A stretch of 10,837 bases of DNA from Bacteroidales bacterium UBA4459 (GCA_002389465.1 DGOT01000179.1:1-10837); one strand, 5' to 3'. Positions 1 through 7,000 are shown, numbered from the stretch's first letter. The notes: a model not told the origin generated them from the letters alone. Numbers and translations: made by a program.

Positions 1-507
1 ACAAGCCTTCATTTTCATCATTATCAACTTGATTACTATGAAAAAAATGCTGTCCACCCCGGACTGGATGAATATACAAAGGATATAAAATACAAGTTCA
101 ACAATTTAAGCCTGGTCTTTTATCCAGAGTTTGTTTTCGGGCATCGATTGAAGTATTATATTAACGCCGGTATTTTAGTCGGAGTATTGTTAAATGCCCA
201 TAAGTCAGGAACCAATACGCACATGCGAATGGAGGAAGGATCAAACGGACCGCATCCCGTATATACCGTAACCCCGGTTGAGGGTGACGCCCGCAATGAC
301 ATAAAAAACTTCAGTGCCGGCGCACAAGTTGGGACGGGCCTGCGTTATTATATCTCAGACAGTTGGGATATAAATTTTGATGTCAGCGGTCAGTTTATCC
401 CTTTTCCTTTAGAAACATACTATGGAGGAAACCAGGTGGATTTGCTTATTTCGGTTGGCGGTGAATATACTTTTCCAAAGAAAAAAGAAAGAAAAGCAAA
501 GCCATAA
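1..507 (+). CDS. Outer-membrane beta-barrel protein, C-terminal part (5' end outside window)
   Basis: The reading frame is open from the first base to the TAA at 505-507, giving 168 residues of a longer protein whose start lies upstream. An apparent TTG start at 148 is only an internal Leu codon, because the frame continues through it. The residues show alternating hydrophobic and polar strands rich in Tyr, Gly and Phe, such as LVFYPEFVFG, LKYYINAGILVGV, AGAQVGTGLRYYI and LLISVGGEYTF. This is typical of the porin-like barrel domains common in Bacteroidota outer membranes. The last strand ends in an aromatic (YTF), as barrel proteins usually do, followed by a short Lys-rich tail. The ligand or role cannot be read from this part. 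A second barrel gene lies at the right edge of the window, but I see no clear similarity between the two. Confidence is good for a barrel and low for any specific function. Confidence 0.7.
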   Translation, partial: TSLHFHHYQLDYYEKNAVHPGLDEYTKDIKYKFNNLSLVFYPEFVFGHRLKYYINAGILVGVLLNAHKSGTNTHMRMEEGSNGPHPVYTVTPVEGDARNDIKNFSAGAQVGTGLRYYISDSWDINFDVSGQFIPFPLETYYGGNQVDLLISVGGEYTFPKKKERKAKP

Positions 508-509
508 AA

Positions 510-535
510 AAACCGCCCTTTAACAGAAGCGGTTT
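510..535. terminator. Bidirectional hairpin terminator between convergent genes
   Basis: A perfect 7-bp stem (AAACCGC at 510-516, GCGGTTT at 529-535) has a 12-base loop. It sits just after the stop of the beta-barrel gene and downstream of the minus-strand exported-protein gene. Read on the minus strand the stem runs straight into a run of seven T, so it is a good intrinsic terminator in that direction. On the plus strand the T-rich stretch comes later, at about 550-560, so termination there is weaker. Confidence 0.7.
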
Positions 536-558
536 CGATTAACTATTTCAAATTTTTT

Positions 559-1137
559 TTATTTCGAAGTTTCCTTTACCCTGATATCGCCCAGCAACAC
601 ATCCCAGAAACCGATTAGTCGGCCGCCGATCTGCGTTTCCTTGCGCTTAACATACACAGTAATATCTTTTTTAGTTGTATCCTGATAGATCAACCGTCCT
701 TCTTTATCATATCCTTTGAACTTCTGGAAAATAGTTATCACGCCTACGTAAGTACCATCGGGTTGCCGCTGCAGGTCGCTGACATATTCAATATTATACC
801 AGCTGATCTCAACCTTATTGTAGTTAAGACGCATCAGTCGCTCAAAATAATCACGTACGCCATAATAGTTTATTTCTTCCCTCACCAACGATGAAACGCC
901 GATTTCACTGCCTGTCATAAAAAGTTCTTCAGCACGGTCGATCACACGGTTGGCTTCACTCCAGGGTGTATCTTTACTACCAATGATGCTGATGTATTTA
1001 CTCAGGTCACGTACTTTTTCCATAGCCAGGCTGTCGATGGCCTGCTTCCGTTCGGGACTCAGGTTGTCCTGTGCAAAAATGGGTGTTGCAAATCCCAGCC
1101 CTATGGCAAATATCAATAAAAATGCTGTTTTATTCAT
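559..1137 (-). CDS. Small exported protein of unknown function
   Basis: This 192-residue protein has a clear Sec signal peptide: Lys3, a hydrophobic core at about residues 5-20, and a likely type I cleavage site after IFA (about residue 22, before QDN). There is no lipobox, so the mature protein is probably periplasmic. The part from about residue 75 to 175 alternates short helices and beta strands, for example DYFERLMRLNYNKVEISWY, then GTYVGVITIFQKF, then KKDITVYVKR. This pattern is reminiscent of NTF2/SnoaL-like alpha+beta folds, but that is a weak structural guess and I recognise no named family. The gene lies 7 bases downstream of the lipoprotein gene on the same strand, so the two are very likely co-transcribed and may act together at the envelope. 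A hairpin terminator follows at 510-535. Confidence 0.75.
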   Translation of the reverse strand: MNKTAFLLIFAIGLGFATPIFAQDNLSPERKQAIDSLAMEKVRDLSKYISIIGSKDTPWSEANRVIDRAEELFMTGSEIGVSSLVREEINYYGVRDYFERLMRLNYNKVEISWYNIEYVSDLQRQPDGTYVGVITIFQKFKGYDKEGRLIYQDTTKKDITVYVKRKETQIGGRLIGFWDVLLGDIRVKETSK

Positions 1138-1144
1138 GACCTTC

Positions 1145-1798
1145 TTATTTTGTGATTAATTCTAATTCCGTAATCTTACCAAGGCTGTCACGTTTCAATG
1201 TTTCTACCTTGTATTTATATTGTTTTTTATCCTTCAGATAATCTAAAAACCTTGAAATTGTTGTTGGGCGGTCATAATCGTTCACGCCTCCATCCCGGCT
1301 GATGATGATCAGAACAAGTGCATCGGGGCTGGCAAATTGCTGTAGTGTTTCATCAATTTTTCGATTAGCTGCATCATAATTAACGGCGTTGGCAATGGCA
1401 TTAAACGAATTATCCAGTACAACAAATTCCGACTGTGCTGCTTTGCGCCGCGCTTCCTCCTCCCGTTTCAATCGTTCTTCTTCGGCTTTACGAGCTCTTA
1501 ATTCTTCAATTTTTTGATCAGCTTTTACAATCAGGTCTTTCACTTCCGGATCGTCAATATTATACGCTTTGATTGTGGCAACACGTTCTGCCTGCTCATC
1601 AATTGTCCACGAAGTTTCTTCGTTAATAATGGCATTCAGGTCTTTTTTGGCTTGTTCCACTTTAGCTGCATATTCGGCTGCTGCGGCTTCTTTGGCCAAT
1701 TTTTTCTTGCTTTTACAACTTGTGGCGCCTCCGATGGCGATCGTTGCAATAAGCATCATCACTACAAGTTTTGATGAAATTTTAAGCATTTGCTTCAT
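1145..1798 (-). CDS. Coiled-coil lipoprotein of unknown function
   Basis: This 217-residue protein has a lipoprotein signal: basic start, hydrophobic core at residues 10-22, and a lipobox-like GATSC with the modified Cys at position 28. Lys and Ser follow, with no Asp at +2. The mature protein begins with a charged Lys/Ala/Glu region. A highly charged helical stretch at about residues 92-125 (KIEELRARKAEEERLKREE) should form a coiled coil. A globular C-terminal domain at about residues 126-217 includes LVLIIISRDGG and NDYDRPTTISRFLDYLK and ends in KITELELITK. I do not recognise a named family. It is the first gene of a probable two-gene unit with the exported protein 7 bases downstream. A Bacteroidota-type -7 element lies about 50 bases upstream. 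No good ribosome binding site is visible, as is usual in this phylum. Confidence 0.75.
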   Translation of the reverse strand: MKQMLKISSKLVVMMLIATIAIGGATSCKSKKKLAKEAAAAEYAAKVEQAKKDLNAIINEETSWTIDEQAERVATIKAYNIDDPEVKDLIVKADQKIEELRARKAEEERLKREEEARRKAAQSEFVVLDNSFNAIANAVNYDAANRKIDETLQQFASPDALVLIIISRDGGVNDYDRPTTISRFLDYLKDKKQYKYKVETLKRDSLGKITELELITK

Positions 1799-1848
1799 TT
1801 GATAAAGTATTAAACTGTTTTGAAATAGATTGTTTGTTATATAGAATG

Positions 1849-1856
1849 CAAAAGTA
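1849..1856 (-). promoter_or_regulatory. Candidate Bacteroidota -7 promoter element for the lipoprotein operon
   Basis: On the minus strand this reads TACTTTTG, a full match to TAnnTTTG. It would place transcription start about 44 bases before the lipoprotein ATG. No clear -33 TTTG is seen at the expected distance, so the call rests on the -7 element and position. Confidence 0.45.
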
Positions 1857-1901
1857 TTGAAAAAATTGTACCAACTTTGTGAATATTTGTTAAGCTGACA
1901 G

Positions 1902-2906
1902 ATGTTAAAACATTACACCATACCCATCTTTATTCCCGAACTAGCCTGTCCGTTCCAGTGTGTGTTCTGTAACCAGCAGAAGATTTCCGGACACAGGCAT
2001 ATTCCGGACGAGGCAGAGATCAGGCAGATCATTCAGAAACATCTGAAGTCGTTCAAACAAAATGAGCGGGTTGTAGAAGTGGGCTTCTTCGGAGGGAGTT
2101 TTACAGGAATTCCTCCTGAAGAGCAGAGACATTTCCTTACGGCGGTACAATCGTTTCTCGACAACGGCGAAGTGCAGGCCATCCGCCTGTCCACACGACC
2201 CGATTATATCAGCAAAGAAATTTTGGAACTGCTGAAAATGTATCGTGTAACCACTATTGAGTTGGGAGCGCAGTCGATGGACGAGGAAGTGTTGCTGAAG
2301 TCGTATCGGGGACATACTGCCCGGCAGACAGAGAAGGCATCGGAGATGATTCTGCACCAGGGGTTTTGGCTTGGCCTGCAAATGATGATCGGCCTGCCGG
2401 GCGATACACTGGAAAAATCGCTATTTACTGCCAGGCGAATTATTGAACTGGGAGCTTCCAATACCCGGATTTACCCGGCTTTAGTCATCAAAGATACAGC
2501 CATGCACCGGTGGTATGAGCAGGGTAACTACACTCCATTGAGCATGGAAGAAGCCATCCAATGGACTGCGCAAATTTTACCTTTATTTGAAGAGGCAGAA
2601 GTGAAAGTATTACGGGTAGGATTACATCCCTCCGAAGGGCTTTTAAGCGGCCATGAATTGGTAGCCGGGCCGTTTCATCCTTCCTTCAAAGAGCTCGTGC
2701 TGACAGAAATATGGCACGACAAGCTACAATCGTTAATGGCTGAAACGGGGGAAAAACTGACCCTGTTCGTCCCCGAAAAGGAGCTGAATTATGCCGTTGG
2801 TTACGAGGGGAGAAACAAAAAGATGTTACAGGCATATTTTAAAGAAGTTAAGCTTATCCCAAAACCTTCGCTTAAGAATAGGGAATTTTCGTGGTCAGTC
2901 TCCTGA
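1902..2906 (+). CDS. Elp3-like radical SAM protein lacking an acetyltransferase domain
   Basis: A 334-residue radical SAM enzyme. The N-terminal CPFQCVFC gives the CxxxCxxC motif (Cys16, Cys20, Cys23) that binds the SAM-cleaving 4Fe-4S cluster. GFFGGSFTG (61-69) matches the glycine-rich SAM-binding segment. RLSTRPDYI (95-103), ELGAQS (120-125) and IGLPGD (163-168) follow the order seen in the Elp3/HemN-like branch of the superfamily. Full Elp3 carries a C-terminal GNAT acetyltransferase domain. This protein ends after about 330 residues with only a short alpha/beta tail, so it belongs to the shorter stand-alone Elp3-type proteins found in many bacteria, whose substrate is not settled. tRNA or another macromolecule is possible. 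The gene is divergent from the lipoprotein operon across a 103-base gap, where I see no convincing plus-strand promoter. It overlaps the flavin-reductase gene tail to tail by 12 bases. Confidence 0.85.
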   Translation: MLKHYTIPIFIPELACPFQCVFCNQQKISGHRHIPDEAEIRQIIQKHLKSFKQNERVVEVGFFGGSFTGIPPEEQRHFLTAVQSFLDNGEVQAIRLSTRPDYISKEILELLKMYRVTTIELGAQSMDEEVLLKSYRGHTARQTEKASEMILHQGFWLGLQMMIGLPGDTLEKSLFTARRIIELGASNTRIYPALVIKDTAMHRWYEQGNYTPLSMEEAIQWTAQILPLFEEAEVKVLRVGLHPSEGLLSGHELVAGPFHPSFKELVLTEIWHDKLQSLMAETGEKLTLFVPEKELNYAVGYEGRNKKMLQAYFKEVKLIPKPSLKNREFSWSVS

Positions 2907-3428
2907 CACATATTGTTTCTTTCCCTGCACGGCAAGCACTTCGCCAAAGTACATCCGGTGGTAATCTTTTAGCGGGTATTTTTTATGAATTTCGGGGTCA
3001 AGAAAATGCTCCGGTTTGAAGTCGTCCCAATAGGTCTTTTTGCACTCAATAATGAGCTCCGCTTCATCGAATGAAGGCGCCTGAACTATAGTTGATGGAA
3101 CAATCGTAAGTTGGGTTTCGGAAATTTTATCTCCATCCCGTCCCGATTTGGTACCCAGCAGGTTCAGATCTTTTTTATACTTTTTATCGAAGGCCGTAAG
3201 CGTAAACGTATCGTATTGCTCCATAAATTCAAAAGTGAAACGGGTTGGCCTCACCACCACCATCGCCATGGGTTTACTCCACATAATACCGAAATAACCC
3301 CAGGCAACCGTCATGGTGTTGTAATGACTTTTTTTAAAATTGCCACTGGTCAGTAAAAACCATTTATTGTACCAGACATCATGCACTTTGGCTGCGAAGC
3401 TAAGTGGTTGTATATCTACCCTTTCCAT
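2895..3428 (-). CDS. Flavin reductase-like FMN-binding protein
   Basis: A 177-residue protein of the flavin-reductase-like (split-barrel FMN-binding) family. Residues 37-53 (NTMTVAWGYFGIMWSKP) correspond to the segment that contacts the flavin phosphate and isoalloxazine in this family. VVRPTRFTFEFME (58-70), GTKSGRDGDK (92-101) and the C-terminal HRMYFGEVL (157-165) also fit. Members use NAD(P)H to reduce flavin, or keep FMN bound as an electron carrier for a partner enzyme. Here the partner could be the SDR or another operon product, but that is inference. It is the last gene of a four-gene minus-strand operon, 23 bases after the SDR stop. Its final codons overlap the end of the radical SAM gene on the other strand. 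Length is normal and no defect is seen. Confidence 0.85.
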   Translation of the reverse strand: MERVDIQPLSFAAKVHDVWYNKWFLLTSGNFKKSHYNTMTVAWGYFGIMWSKPMAMVVVRPTRFTFEFMEQYDTFTLTAFDKKYKKDLNLLGTKSGRDGDKISETQLTIVPSTIVQAPSFDEAELIIECKKTYWDDFKPEHFLDPEIHKKYPLKDYHRMYFGEVLAVQGKKQYVSGD

Positions 3429-3451
3429 AACTAATTGTATTGTGGGTAATA

Positions 3452-4222
3452 TTAAAAGCCGTTAATCATAAAACCGCCATCAACCACCAGACATTCGCCT
3501 GTTATATAGGAAGCGGCAGGCATGCACAAAAATGCTGCTGCCGAAGCCACTTCTTCGGGTTCGGCAATACGCCCAAGAGGGGTTCTTTCAAGTACATTAT
3601 TCAAGTATGCTTCATCTTGCAATAATTTTTCCACCAGAGGTGTTCGGGTGTACCAGGGAGCTACCGCATTCACTCGAATCCCATCAGAAGCCCATTCCCC
3701 TGCCAGATTTCGCGTAAGCTGTATTAAAGCGGCCTTTGTCATACCGTAAGGTGCTCCTGTCCTCACATGAGTCATACCAGCCGTTGACACGATATTGACT
3801 AATGCCCCGGATGTCGATTTCTTTAACAATTCATACGATCTTTTACAAATATCAAATGCAGGATGTAAGTTCGTGTTGACGATCTGCAGGTACTCTTCTT
3901 CGGTATAGGTTACACTTTTTTTTCTGATATTCATTCCCACATTATTCACTACCACATCCAGTTTTCCGGTTTCTTTCATAACCGTCTCAAACAGATGAAT
4001 GCGATCTTCTTTCTTTGTGACATCAGCTTGAACACCCCATGAATCGTACCCATTCAGGCGGTATTGTTCAACTTGTTTTTGCACGGCAAACCCATCGCGG
4101 GCAACGATAAAAACACGGGCGCCTAAATCAATAAACTCGTTGGCAATGGCCAACCCAATTCCTTTAGTGCTCCCCGTTACAAGAGCAATCATTCCTTCGA
4201 GGTTCCATTTTGATGTTACCAT
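3452..4222 (-). CDS. SDR family oxidoreductase, tropinone reductase-like
   Basis: A complete classical short-chain dehydrogenase of 256 residues. The nucleotide-binding TGSTKGIG is at 16-23, with Arg42 after the second strand (VFIVARD), which suggests NADPH preference. NNVG is at 93-96, Asn118 is the structural catalytic Asn, Ser146 the catalytic Ser, and YGMTK (159-163) provides catalytic Tyr159 and Lys163. The wording is strikingly close to plant tropinone-reductase-like SDRs: W-x-LEGMIALVTG, NNVGMNIRKKSV, VAPWYTRTPLVE, EPEEVASAAAFLCMPAASYITG and the terminal VDGGFMINGF. This places it in that SDR subgroup. Substrate is probably a ketone or hydroxyl on a small molecule and cannot be read further. 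The gene starts 5 bases after the metallophosphoesterase stop, so it is translationally close-coupled in the operon. Confidence 0.93.
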   Translation of the reverse strand: MVTSKWNLEGMIALVTGSTKGIGLAIANEFIDLGARVFIVARDGFAVQKQVEQYRLNGYDSWGVQADVTKKEDRIHLFETVMKETGKLDVVVNNVGMNIRKKSVTYTEEEYLQIVNTNLHPAFDICKRSYELLKKSTSGALVNIVSTAGMTHVRTGAPYGMTKAALIQLTRNLAGEWASDGIRVNAVAPWYTRTPLVEKLLQDEAYLNNVLERTPLGRIAEPEEVASAAAFLCMPAASYITGECLVVDGGFMINGF

Positions 4223-4227
4223 GAGAT

Positions 4228-5382
4228 CTATTTTGTAAAATTTAACTCAATGCTTATAATTTCTGGTCGGTTCACTGTTCTCATAGGAGGCCCCCAACCA
4301 CCAATACCACTTGAAACATAATAGTGCGTATTACCTTTCTTCTTATATCCCCAGCTTAATTCATACACCAGTTTAGTGATGTAATTAAACGGCCATAGCT
4401 GTCCGTGGTGCGTATGCCCTGATAATTGCAGATCCACACCATTTTGCTCCGCAATTTCAAGTTTAAATGGCTGGTGGTCCATTAAAATGACAGGCTTGGA
4501 ACGATCCAGATTCATCATAATTTCGCTTAATTCCTTACGTTTACCATCGGTAAATTGTTTCATAGTAAGATCTTCCCTTCCCACCACATAAAATGAATCT
4601 TCAATCAGCAAAGCGGTATCATTTAATAATTCTACGCTGTGCCCGGCAAGATATTTTTTTGCAGCCGTAACCCCTCCGATATATTCATGATTGCCGGTAA
4701 CGGCATAAACCCCATATCTGGCCTGAAGTTGTTTGAGTATCTCGCCTACATTATTGTTGATAACCGGTGCAATGTCTTCGTCAATAATATCTCCCGGAAT
4801 CAAAATTATATCCGGTTTTAAGGCGTTTACTTTACGCACCATAATGGACAGGTGTCTTTTTTCAATGGTAGTACCCAGGTGAACATCAGAAAAGGCAACG
4901 ATATGCAATGTATCATTTTTCCCTCCATTTTTATCAACTTCTAATTCAATGTTACGAACAACAGGAAACCAGGTGTTTATATGTCCGGCCAGTACAATAA
5001 TTCCCGTAATGAAAATAACCATGATGGCTAAAATTTTTCTTGTGCTTTCGGGATTTGACAATACTGGCAGAAAGCCAAAGATTATGTTCAGCAGCCTGAC
5101 CAGGTCAATGAGCACGAATTGCAATAGCAGGTAAACCATGATCCCGAGCCAAAACGAACCCACCCAGATCAATGTTGCCGTAAACCAGTTAACAGATACC
5201 TTTTCAAGGAATCGTCCTGCGAGGAGTGCCATCGCCATGAATGAAACCCCGATAATCAGACACATTCTCAATGATGAACCAGGCGATATAACAGATAGCC
5301 CTCTCCGGATGATATAATAGTTGATCAGTGCGTATAGCACCAATACAATTGAGAAGAATATAATAAAACCGAAATTTTTCAT
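4228..5382 (-). CDS. Membrane-anchored calcineurin-like metallophosphoesterase
   Basis: A 384-residue protein with about five N-terminal hydrophobic segments (roughly 5-24, 40-56, 66-84, 84-106, 115-134) followed by a calcineurin-like phosphoesterase domain. All metal-binding motifs are present: SDVHLG with Asp166 and His168, GDIID with Asp198, GNHE with Asn231 and His232, MDHQP with His303, and GHTHHGQ with His323 and His325. GGWGPPMR near the end fits the YkuE/YaeI-type branch, which is membrane-linked and acts on phosphoesters, in known cases lipid-linked ones such as UDP-diacylglucosamine. The substrate here is unknown. The catalytic domain is probably on the envelope side, but topology is not certain from sequence alone. 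The gene begins 13 bases after the DUF1295 gene stop and its own stop is 5 bases before the SDR start. Confidence 0.92.
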   Translation of the reverse strand: MKNFGFIIFFSIVLVLYALINYYIIRRGLSVISPGSSLRMCLIIGVSFMAMALLAGRFLEKVSVNWFTATLIWVGSFWLGIMVYLLLQFVLIDLVRLLNIIFGFLPVLSNPESTRKILAIMVIFITGIIVLAGHINTWFPVVRNIELEVDKNGGKNDTLHIVAFSDVHLGTTIEKRHLSIMVRKVNALKPDIILIPGDIIDEDIAPVINNNVGEILKQLQARYGVYAVTGNHEYIGGVTAAKKYLAGHSVELLNDTALLIEDSFYVVGREDLTMKQFTDGKRKELSEIMMNLDRSKPVILMDHQPFKLEIAEQNGVDLQLSGHTHHGQLWPFNYITKLVYELSWGYKKKGNTHYYVSSGIGGWGPPMRTVNRPEIISIELNFTK

Positions 5383-5395
5383 ACCTGCATAGCAA

Positions 5396-6211
5396 CTATA
5401 CAGCCATTTTGTTTTTCCTGCGTTTCCGCATCATTGGTATGCTGATAAATAAAAACATCAATGTCATGGTTACAGCACCAAAACCCAACCACCAAAGTGA
5501 TCTGTCAACAGACAGGGCAAAGAAATACAGCCCCCACCAGAAAGCTATTTCTCCCACATAATTGGGATACTTTAAAAACAACCAAAGGCCTGTTTGTACA
5601 CGCGCATGTTCATTTTGTCGTGTTTTTAAATGACGACGTAACTGGTCGTCAGCTGTTTTTTCAAGCAGAATAGCATTGAGCGTAAAGACAAACGCAATAA
5701 CAGCCAGCCATGCGTCAAATCCTGAAACATCCATGTGTAACAAATAGTAAACTGGTACAAGCCCCATAAATACCATGGCCGTAGGGAAAAGATGAATACC
5801 CAGTAAACTGGCTATCCAGTAGAAACCTTTTGTTTTGTTCCTGATGTTCACATATCTCCAGTCCTCATCCTTCATACCATCCCACCGCAAAATCCAGTTC
5901 CAGGTGAGTCTTACACCCCACAAGATAATCAAAATCCATATCGCTTTATATAAAAATTCCGTTTCACCGGTTTGTAACAGCCAGTACAACACGATGAAAG
6001 GCGGGGCGGCGCTCCAATAAGGGTCGTAAACACTTGAGTTGTTATAAATCACACTGAAGATGAATACAACGATGGTTGCCACCACATCAGCCAGGGCTGT
6101 TTTCCATAACATATTTGTTACCGGTGCATATTTCAATGTAAGAATGGCAGCTCCTAGGGCGAGCATATATATAAATAAAATAACGAAAAGATCCTTTGGT
6201 TTTTGCTTCAT
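5396..6211 (-). CDS. DUF1295 family membrane protein, steroid 5-alpha-reductase-like
   Basis: A 271-residue integral membrane protein with about six or seven hydrophobic segments. It carries the hallmarks of DUF1295 proteins: YDPYWS (62-67), RWDGMKDEDWRY (109-120), EKTADDQ (184-190) and the C-terminal GLW followed by KYPNYVGE (214-221). The PNY-x-GE motif is shared with the 3-oxo-5-alpha-steroid dehydrogenase C-terminal domain, where it helps bind NADPH. The wider fold also includes isoprenylcysteine and phospholipid methyltransferases, so reduction or methylation of a lipid-like substrate is plausible but unproven. The tail is strongly basic (RKRRKNK) and should be cytoplasmic. It is the first gene of the four-gene operon, with a TATCTTTG promoter element about 22 bases upstream, divergent from the DUF6873-like gene. 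Confidence 0.88.
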   Translation of the reverse strand: MKQKPKDLFVILFIYMLALGAAILTLKYAPVTNMLWKTALADVVATIVVFIFSVIYNNSSVYDPYWSAAPPFIVLYWLLQTGETEFLYKAIWILIILWGVRLTWNWILRWDGMKDEDWRYVNIRNKTKGFYWIASLLGIHLFPTAMVFMGLVPVYYLLHMDVSGFDAWLAVIAFVFTLNAILLEKTADDQLRRHLKTRQNEHARVQTGLWLFLKYPNYVGEIAFWWGLYFFALSVDRSLWWLGFGAVTMTLMFLFISIPMMRKRRKNKMAV

Positions 6212-6233
6212 GGTTTCTCTTTTTCAAGTTGTT

Positions 6234-6241
6234 CAAAGATA
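6234..6241 (-). promoter_or_regulatory. Candidate -7 element for the four-gene reductase operon
   Basis: The minus strand reads TATCTTTG, a full match to the Bacteroidota TAnnTTTG element. Its edge lies 22 bases before the DUF1295 ATG, so the leader would be about 15 bases. I do not see a convincing -33 TTTG. Confidence 0.55.
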
Positions 6242-6279
6242 ATATGATTCAGCGTATAGCTTCATTCCTGATAAAAAAT

Positions 6280-6287
6280 TATCTTTG
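6280..6287 (+). promoter_or_regulatory. Candidate -7 element for the DUF6873-like gene
   Basis: TATCTTTG matches TAnnTTTG in full and ends 26 bases before the ATG at 6314, implying a leader of about 20 bases. It mirrors the divergent element at 6234-6241, and the two would share an overlapping -33 region. No clear -33 TTTG is visible. Confidence 0.55.
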
Positions 6288-6313
6288 AAATCATCTGAAA
6301 CCTTTTTACATTC

Positions 6314-6997
6314 ATGCTTATCATTGCAGATTTTCGCGTTCCACCGGAAGCAAAAGAACAGCTTCTCTCATTTGGTAAAGTGCTTTGGCTTACACAGCAA
6401 CAAACAGCGTATGAAACCATATCCTCTCATCCTGATATTTTTTTCTGTCCGGTTGGCGATCAACTGATCGTAGCTTCAAACCTCTCGGAAACAATGATAG
6501 ACAAACTAGAAAAGAGGGGTATTCAGTATTCGGCAGGTCAACAGGCAGTAGGTGTCAGGTACCCCGATACTGCCGGATATAATGTTGTGGTTACAGACAA
6601 ATTCCTGATAGGCAACATAAACTTTACTGACAAGCGAATTCTTGAAGTGGCCGGCAACAGAAAAATAATTCATGTTACTCAGGGTTATACGCGTTGCAAC
6701 CTCATCCCGCTGAAGAACGATCGTTTCATCACTTCCGACAAAGGGATCAGGAAAGCCCTGTTACAATATGGTCAGAAGGTTTTATTTGTCTCTCCGGCGG
6801 GCATCGTTTTGCCCGGATTCCCGCACGGGTTTATCGGAGGCGCCTGCGGTGTATGGCAGGACAGACTATTCTTTCTCGGCGGGCTGAAGAATTTTCCAGA
6901 AGGACAAAAGATCAGAGATTTTGTTTCGGATATGGAAATTATTGAACTTTATGATGGGCCGCTGTTCGACGCTGGAGGTCTTTTATTTATTTCGTAA
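6314..6997 (+). CDS. DUF6873-like protein, possible guanidino-group-modifying (GME) fold
   Basis: A 227-residue soluble protein without a signal peptide. Conserved-looking blocks are YPDTAGYNV (83-91), QGYTRCNLIP (123-132), TSDKGI (140-145), HGFIGGACGV (171-180) and YDGPLFDAGGLLF (213-225). From memory this layout matches the DUF6873 group, which is assigned a pentein-like GME fold, the superfamily of arginine deiminases, amidinotransferases and dimethylarginine hydrolases. In active members the catalytic Cys is near the C-terminus and His lies in the HG motif. Here Cys178 and His171 are close together but not clearly in canonical places, so catalysis is uncertain. The gene stands alone on the plus strand and converges on the oxidoreductase gene. 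The ATG at 6314 is preferred because the leader from the promoter at 6280 then fits. Confidence 0.7.
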   Translation: MLIIADFRVPPEAKEQLLSFGKVLWLTQQQTAYETISSHPDIFFCPVGDQLIVASNLSETMIDKLEKRGIQYSAGQQAVGVRYPDTAGYNVVVTDKFLIGNINFTDKRILEVAGNRKIIHVTQGYTRCNLIPLKNDRFITSDKGIRKALLQYGQKVLFVSPAGIVLPGFPHGFIGGACGVWQDRLFFLGGLKNFPEGQKIRDFVSDMEIIELYDGPLFDAGGLLFIS

Positions 6998-7000
6998 CTG

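Larger units (their letters stand above)
6232..6289. repeat. Perfect 12-bp inverted repeat spanning a divergent promoter region
   Basis: TTCAAAGATAAT at 6232-6243 is the exact reverse complement of ATTATCTTTGAA at 6278-6289, with 34 bases between the arms. Each arm contains one TATCTTTG -7 element pointing outward, so the two divergent promoters are mirror images. Part of the identity comes from the shared promoter consensus, but the match extends two bases on either side of it. Confidence 0.75.

Noticed and set aside
148..507. A separate 119-residue gene starting at TTG 148
   Set aside because: The frame is open back to base 1 with continuous barrel-like sequence, so this is the tail of a longer gene.
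1514..1802. Two plus-strand reading frames antisense to the lipoprotein
   Set aside because: Their composition mirrors the Lys/Glu/Ala-rich coiled coil on the other strand, with no independent start signal or motif.
1865..1889. A plus-strand promoter for the radical SAM gene (AATATTTG with TTG upstream)
   Set aside because: The -7 match is imperfect, it is very close to the ATG, and the TTG is only about 13 bases away, too near for a -33 element.
1941..2381. A 146-residue minus-strand reading frame
   Set aside because: It lies wholly inside the radical SAM gene, has no recognisable motifs and reads as an antisense shadow.
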